Source of the DNA: Micromonospora rifamycinica
Lineage (GTDB): Bacteria; Actinomycetota; Actinomycetes; Mycobacteriales; Micromonosporaceae
Direction of reading: 5' to 3'
Assembly (NCBI RefSeq): GCF_900090265.1
Contig: NZ_LT607752.1
Span: forward strand, 3,906,001 to 3,970,000
Length of the DNA: 64,000 nt
Part shown: positions 60,694 to 64,000 of the stretch, in pieces
How the letters are laid out: every line of letters starts with the position of its first letter
How positions within the stretch are numbered: position 1 is the stretch's first letter
Made by a program: the position numbers and the translations under genes
The notes under the pieces: model-generated
What the model was told of the DNA's origin: nothing
Databases searched by the model: none
The model's input: only the letters and a program-made list of their open reading frames with translations

Positions 60694-61530
60694 ATGGCCG
60701 ACTCACCCGACGAAACACCCCCCACCCTGCGCATCGGTGGCTGGCTCCCCGAGCCCCAGCACCACCAGGCGTTTCCGACCTACCTCGTCCCCCCGGCCGG
60801 CCGACACCCGATCGACATCCCCGCCGCCGGGTCACCGGTCGCCCCGCTGCCGTCTCCTGTCCACACCGTCGAATCCGACGGCATCGGACGGACCCTGCTG
60901 CTGGCCGGAGTGGCCTGCGGCCTGGTCATCAGCCTCGTCCTCGCGTTGTCGCCACTGTGGTCCGGACCGGGGCGCGGCGGGGCGGCGCTCCCCGTGACGC
61001 CCTCGGGAGTCGTGGCCGGTCCGGACCTCGCCGCCGTGCAGAGCCCCACCCCGATCGACGACTACTCGCCCGCGCCGGTCTCGATGGCCACCCGCGCGGC
61101 GTCGCCGGCCGCGCCGCCACCGCCCGCGCCGACCCGCCAGCCCGCCGTCGGTACGGCCCCCCGCCCCGCCGCGACCACCACGCCACCCCGCCCGACCACC
61201 GCCCCGCCCAGCCCCACCCCGAAACCGCCGACGAACCAGCCCGGACCGGGCGAACTGACCCCGCTGCCGGCGTCCCAGGAGCGGTCGCTGCGGTCCAGTG
61301 CCAACGGGCCGTCGACGTACGTCGAATTCGTCAACGCCCGGCGCTCCCGGGTCGTCGTCTACTGGCTCGACTACCAGGGCCAGCGACGGCAGTACAAGGT
61401 CCTCGACGCCGGCCGGTCCTACCGGCAGCAGACCTATGTGGGCCACCCGTGGGTGGTCACCGACGGGCGCGGCCGGGGACTGGCCTGCTTCCTGCCCGCC
61501 CGGACGACGATGAAGGCGGTGGCGCGGTAG
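60694..61530 (+). CDS. membrane-anchored protein with VHL-like beta domain
   Basis: 278 residues from ATG at 60694 (GTG at 60664 also possible). Cytoplasmic N-terminus of ~65 residues, one helix (LLLAGVACGLVISLVLALSP), a Pro/Thr-rich external spacer (~110-200), then a compact domain: TYVEFVNARRSRVVVYWLDY, GQRRQYKVLDAGRSYRQQTY and VGHPWVVTDGRGR. These are the strands of the von Hippel-Lindau beta domain (FVN, YWLDY, QQT.VGHPW). In bacteria such domains occur in secreted proteins of unknown role. Here probably extracellular. Confidence 0.85.
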   Translation: MADSPDETPPTLRIGGWLPEPQHHQAFPTYLVPPAGRHPIDIPAAGSPVAPLPSPVHTVESDGIGRTLLLAGVACGLVISLVLALSPLWSGPGRGGAALPVTPSGVVAGPDLAAVQSPTPIDDYSPAPVSMATRAASPAAPPPPAPTRQPAVGTAPRPAATTTPPRPTTAPPSPTPKPPTNQPGPGELTPLPASQERSLRSSANGPSTYVEFVNARRSRVVVYWLDYQGQRRQYKVLDAGRSYRQQTYVGHPWVVTDGRGRGLACFLPARTTMKAVAR

Positions 61531-61594
61531 GAGCAGCGGGTCCTCCGGAGCAGTCACCCACCTCGCGCCACCGGGACCGGAACCACCGAAACGG

Positions 61595-61600
61595 TACGAT
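61595..61600 (+). promoter_or_regulatory. candidate -10 of the dam gene
   Basis: TACGAT ends 7 nt before ATG at 61608 and no ribosome site precedes that ATG, suggesting a leaderless mRNA. The -35 is poor. Confidence 0.4.
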
Positions 61601-61607
61601 CCCCGCC

Positions 61608-62477
61608 ATGCACCCGACCGGCCGACAGCCGATGCGGCTCCTTCCCGGCGAGGGGAAGTCCTTCCTGAAGTGGGCCGGCGGGAAGACCCGGTACGCCAGG
61701 ACGCTGGTGGCCGCCGCGCCCAGCTTCACCGGCACCTACCGCGAGCCGTTCCTCGGCAGCGGCGCGGTGTTCTTCGAGCTGAATCCCGCCACGGCGGTGC
61801 TGAGCGACGCCAACGAGGAGCTGGTCACCTGTTTCCGGGCCGTCGCACGGGACGCGGAGGCCGTGATGGGTCGGCTCGACGAGTACCCCAACACCCGCGA
61901 GCACTTCGCGGCGGTACGACGGCAGGACCCCGCCACCCTCTCCGACGTCGAACGGGCCGCCCGGGTGATCTACCTGAACAAGACCTCGTTCCGGGGGCTG
62001 TGGCGGGTCAACCGGAAGGGCCAGTTCAACACGCCCTACGGCGCCTACGACCGCCCCTACTACAACCGGCAGACGCTCCTCGAAGCCGCCAGGATCCTCC
62101 ACGGTAAGGACATCCGGGTCGCCGACTTCGAGGAACAGCTCGACGAGGCCGCCGCAGGCGACTGGGTGTACCTCGACCCGCCGTACGCGCCGCTCGGCGG
62201 TTGGGCGGACTTCCAGCGCTACACCCCCGGGCAGTTCGGCGAGGACGACCACATCCGGCTCTGCGCGGCGATGAAACGGGCGAGCGGACGCGGCGTCCTG
62301 GTGACCCTGAGCAACAGCGACACCCCGTTCGTACAGCGACTGTTCGCCGACGACTTCCAGGTGGCCAGGATGGCGACCCGTCGGGACATCAACCTCCAGT
62401 CGACCAAGCGGGGCAGCTGGGACCTGGTAGTCACGAACTACGAGCTGCCCGACGCAGCGCGGCAGCTCGCCGGCTGA
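61608..62477 (+). CDS. Dam-family DNA adenine methyltransferase
   Basis: 289 residues from ATG at 61608 (ATG at 61632 possible). N6-adenine methyltransferase of the Dam/DpnM class: FLKWAGGKTRYA (SAM motif), REPFLGSGAVFFEL, IYLNKTSFRGLWRVNRKGQF, and the catalytic DWVYLDPPYAP (DPPY). Length and motif order match GATC-type enzymes, but specificity cannot be read. No restriction nuclease is beside it, so it looks solitary. A VapBC-type pair follows 340 bp later. Confidence 0.9.
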   Translation: MHPTGRQPMRLLPGEGKSFLKWAGGKTRYARTLVAAAPSFTGTYREPFLGSGAVFFELNPATAVLSDANEELVTCFRAVARDAEAVMGRLDEYPNTREHFAAVRRQDPATLSDVERAARVIYLNKTSFRGLWRVNRKGQFNTPYGAYDRPYYNRQTLLEAARILHGKDIRVADFEEQLDEAAAGDWVYLDPPYAPLGGWADFQRYTPGQFGEDDHIRLCAAMKRASGRGVLVTLSNSDTPFVQRLFADDFQVARMATRRDINLQSTKRGSWDLVVTNYELPDAARQLAG

Positions 62478-62634
62478 CGACCGGGGTGAACCGCTCTGGC
62501 GGGGGCGGCGGCTCGGAGTGGACGCTGCTGTGGCATCGGACAGGCGATCCGACCCGGAGCGCTCCCACCGGAAAGGGACGACCTCCGTCCGGGGGGAAAG
62601 TGACCTGACGTGGCAGCGAGGGCGATCAGGTGCC

Positions 62635-62696
62635 GTACCGCGTGGTCAGACGTACCGGTCGTGCGTCGAGCACGATCGAGTCTGACCACGCCGTAC
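62635..62696. promoter_or_regulatory. nested inverted repeats between dam and the toxin-antitoxin pair
   Basis: Outer arms 62635-62651 and 62680-62696 match at 16 of 17 positions (core GCGTGGTCAGAC/GTCTGACCACGC). Inner arms TCGTGC (62659-62664) and GCACGA (62670-62675) close a 5-nt loop. It may be a terminator for dam, an operator for the antitoxin, or a cruciform. The rest of 62478-62815 shows no gene. Confidence 0.65.
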
Positions 62697-62815
62697 GGCG
62701 TTCGCTGACTCTCGTCAACCGGCTGCGCGCCGGAACCGGCCGGACCGACGACGTGCGCCGTCTCGACGCCGGAGGTGCGAGAATAGACGACGATTCGAGA
62801 CGCGGGAGGTGAGCT

Positions 62816-63016
62816 GTGATGTCGAGTAGCGCTGAGCAGATGCCCGAGTGGCCGACCGCCGAGCACGTACCGGCCGAGGAGCTGGCGCGTCGTCAGGGCA
62901 TCCGGCCAGTCACCTCCGTCGACGACCTGGCCCGGCCGGACCTGTTCGAGTCGGACGAGGAACTGGATGACTTCCTCGCCGACCTGTACGCCTCCCGGCG
63001 GGCCGGCGCCGCGTGA
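62816..63016 (+). CDS. antitoxin of a VapBC-type pair
   Basis: 66 residues (GTG at 62816 or ATG at 62819), ribosome site GGGAGG. Acidic, with VDDLARPDLFESDEELDDFL near the C-terminus, the usual toxin-wrapping segment; no clear DNA-binding ribbon is seen, so it may need the toxin or have a short N-terminal domain. Its stop overlaps the toxin start (GTGA). Confidence 0.8.
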   Translation: MMSSSAEQMPEWPTAEHVPAEELARRQGIRPVTSVDDLARPDLFESDEELDDFLADLYASRRAGAA

Positions 63017-63417
63017 GCCTCGTCGTCCTGGACACCGACGTAGCGTCGGCGATCCTGCGGGGGCGGCTGCATGACCGTCTCCGTGCCCGTCTGACCGGTA
63101 AGACCCTCTGCATCACCTTCGTGACGCTCGGGGAGCTGACCAAGTGGACCGCGCTACGGAGCTGGGGGCCACGCAAGCTGGCTGATCTCGCGCAGTGGCG
63201 GTCCGGGGTCGTGCTGCTGCCCTTCGACGAGGCGGTGGGGACAACCTGGGGACGTCTTCAGGCGCGGGCGCAGCATCGCGGGCGACCACGGCCGACGAAT
63301 GACTCCTGGATCGCGGCGTGCTGCCTGGTCGACCGGCTGCCGCTGGCGACGTTCAACGGCAAGGACTACGCCGACTTCGCCGAGTACGACGGCCTTCGCC
63401 TCTTCGACGTCTCCTAG
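63013..63417 (+). CDS. PIN-domain VapC-like ribonuclease toxin
   Basis: 134 residues, GTG start inside the antitoxin stop. PIN fold: LVVLDTDVASAIL (first Asp), TFVTLGELTKWT (Glu), NDSWIAACCLVDRLPLATFN (third acidic Asp in TNDSWIAA), KDYADFAEYDGL (last acidic patch). VapC toxins cut tRNA or rRNA. Followed by a terminator hairpin. Confidence 0.92.
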   Translation: MSLVVLDTDVASAILRGRLHDRLRARLTGKTLCITFVTLGELTKWTALRSWGPRKLADLAQWRSGVVLLPFDEAVGTTWGRLQARAQHRGRPRPTNDSWIAACCLVDRLPLATFNGKDYADFAEYDGLRLFDVS

Positions 63418-63432
63418 ATTTCGGCAACGCTT

Positions 63433-63460
63433 CCGGCCCCTTGGTCCGGGGGCCGGCTTT
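63433..63460 (+). terminator. terminator after VapC
   Basis: CCGGCCCC (63433-63440) and GGGGCCGG (63449-63456) with an 8-nt loop, followed by CTTT; 15 bp after the VapC stop. Confidence 0.65.
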
Positions 63461-63585
63461 GCGTGGCATCGGCATTCTGCGGGCTTGGTCCCTGTACCCG
63501 GTGGCAAGCTGCGAAGCGGCGCGGCAGCCGATCGCCCCAACCCTGGCGGCTGGTTGGCGGGCGCTGGGCCAGTAGCTCGGTTCCT

Positions 63586-64000
63586 CTACACGAGTCGGCT
63601 CGTATACCCGGCGTCGACCAGGCGGCTGTAGGCGGCGCGGACGTCGTCGGGGACGTGCTGGGGGATCGCGAAGCCGAGTTCGGCATACTTGTCGATGCGT
63701 TGGGTGTCCCCGACCAGCATGTCCATGACCTTCCTGGTGTCGCCGATGCTGGTCACGTAGTCGTCGAGTGAGAGCGGGTGAGACGCGCAGATCACGTCGA
63801 CCTCGGGCCAGAGCTGCTTGCAGGTGGCGTACGTGCGGCGCTGTTGGTACGGGCGGGACATCAGGATCACCGATCGGGCCTGGACCTGGTGGTCGGCGAG
63901 GAGCGCGCGGGTGTGCTCGATGTTCTGGCCGGTGTTCTTGGCCTCCGTGTCGATGAGGATCGCGTCGGCCGGCACGCCGTGGGCTATGGCGTACTCGCGG
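63586..64000 (-). CDS. DUF218/YdcF-family protein, 5' part outside window
   Basis: The reading frame is open to the window edge, so the N-terminal part lies beyond 64000. The visible 138 codons carry GVPADAILIDTEAKNTGQNI (the conserved Asn-rich DUF218 motif), ARSVILMSRPYQQRRT and the C-terminal helices. DUF218/SanA-like proteins are membrane or periplasmic proteins linked to cell-envelope functions and vancomycin resistance; the reaction is not established. Convergent with the VapBC pair. Confidence 0.88.
   Translation of the reverse strand, partial: REYAIAHGVPADAILIDTEAKNTGQNIEHTRALLADHQVQARSVILMSRPYQQRRTYATCKQLWPEVDVICASHPLSLDDYVTSIGDTRKVMDMLVGDTQRIDKYAELGFAIPQHVPDDVRAAYSRLVDAGYTSRLV

Noticed and set aside
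61608..63417. Prophage or integrative element at dam-VapBC
   Set aside because: No integrase, recombinase, structural gene or attachment repeats seen within the window.

Overview
The window is very GC-rich, uses GTG starts and 1-4 bp start/stop overlaps freely, and looks like a chromosomal segment from an actinomycete, most likely Micromonosporaceae. The basis is the actinobacterial gene set: a SigE-type sigma factor, BldG, an MFS-dTMP kinase fusion, a Lys/Ala-tailed TopA, a Tad locus with Ssd, and a VHL-like beta domain protein. No rRNA, CRISPR array, transposase, integrase or phage structural gene was seen. LEFT ACCESSORY PART (1-28.6 kb). A five-gene minus-strand operon (7062 to 8) encodes a two-helix membrane protein, a HerA/FtsK-type ATPase, a protein with a Pro-rich repetitive N-terminus and a C39/papain-like cysteine peptidase end, a small unknown, and a DUF6883-like protein. 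Next come a small membrane zinc-finger-like protein, an ECF sigma factor with a membrane partner, and a lipoprotein whose four-Cys domain is paralogous to the partner's. From 9.8 to 18.3 kb a compact plus-strand operon encodes a DUF4407 membrane coiled-coil protein, a dynamin-like GTPase, a large Hsp70/actin-fold ATPase and an unknown protein, resembling SrfC-SrfB-SrfA in composition. At 18.4-20.8 kb lie a Crp/Fnr regulator, a Pycsar-type membrane effector candidate and a class III nucleotide cyclase with a His/Asp-rich tail. At 21.1-26.9 kb are two more dynamin-like GTPases and an Hsp70-WD40 fusion. A MerR regulator with a 19-bp-spacer promoter and a papain-like protein close the block. MIDDLE (28.9-43 kb). 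tRNA-Thr(CGU) with a terminator, a metallophosphoesterase, a MarR/VOC divergent pair with two perfect operators, then RicT, two WXG/ESX-like proteins, a YbaB-family protein, HolB and the MFS-dTMP kinase fusion. These are followed by an alanine-racemase-fold enzyme, a TetR regulator, a sugar-lactone oxidase and an AbiEi/DUF559-like protein. CORE SYNTENIC PART (43-60.3 kb). topA, a lipoprotein operon, hppA (K+-independent type), the anti-sigma/BldG pair, a DUF1998 helicase, two small actinobacterial proteins, and the Tad pilus locus ssd-tadA-tadB-tadC-flp-tadE-tadG. As far as I recall, the order matches S. coelicolor topA-hppA-SCO3548-bldG-helicase-tad and M. tuberculosis Rv3646c-Rv3660c. RIGHT END (60.3-64 kb). 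A VHL-like beta domain protein, a solitary Dam-type methylase, a VapBC-type toxin-antitoxin pair and a DUF218/YdcF protein cut by the window edge. Most interesting are the concentration of dynamin, Hsp70, HerA and cyclic-nucleotide modules in the first 27 kb (possibly an undescribed membrane-stress or anti-phage island), long near-perfect palindromes between genes, tandem repeats that copy gene 3' ends, and a tmk fusion gene with no standard start codon upstream of its first transmembrane helix.
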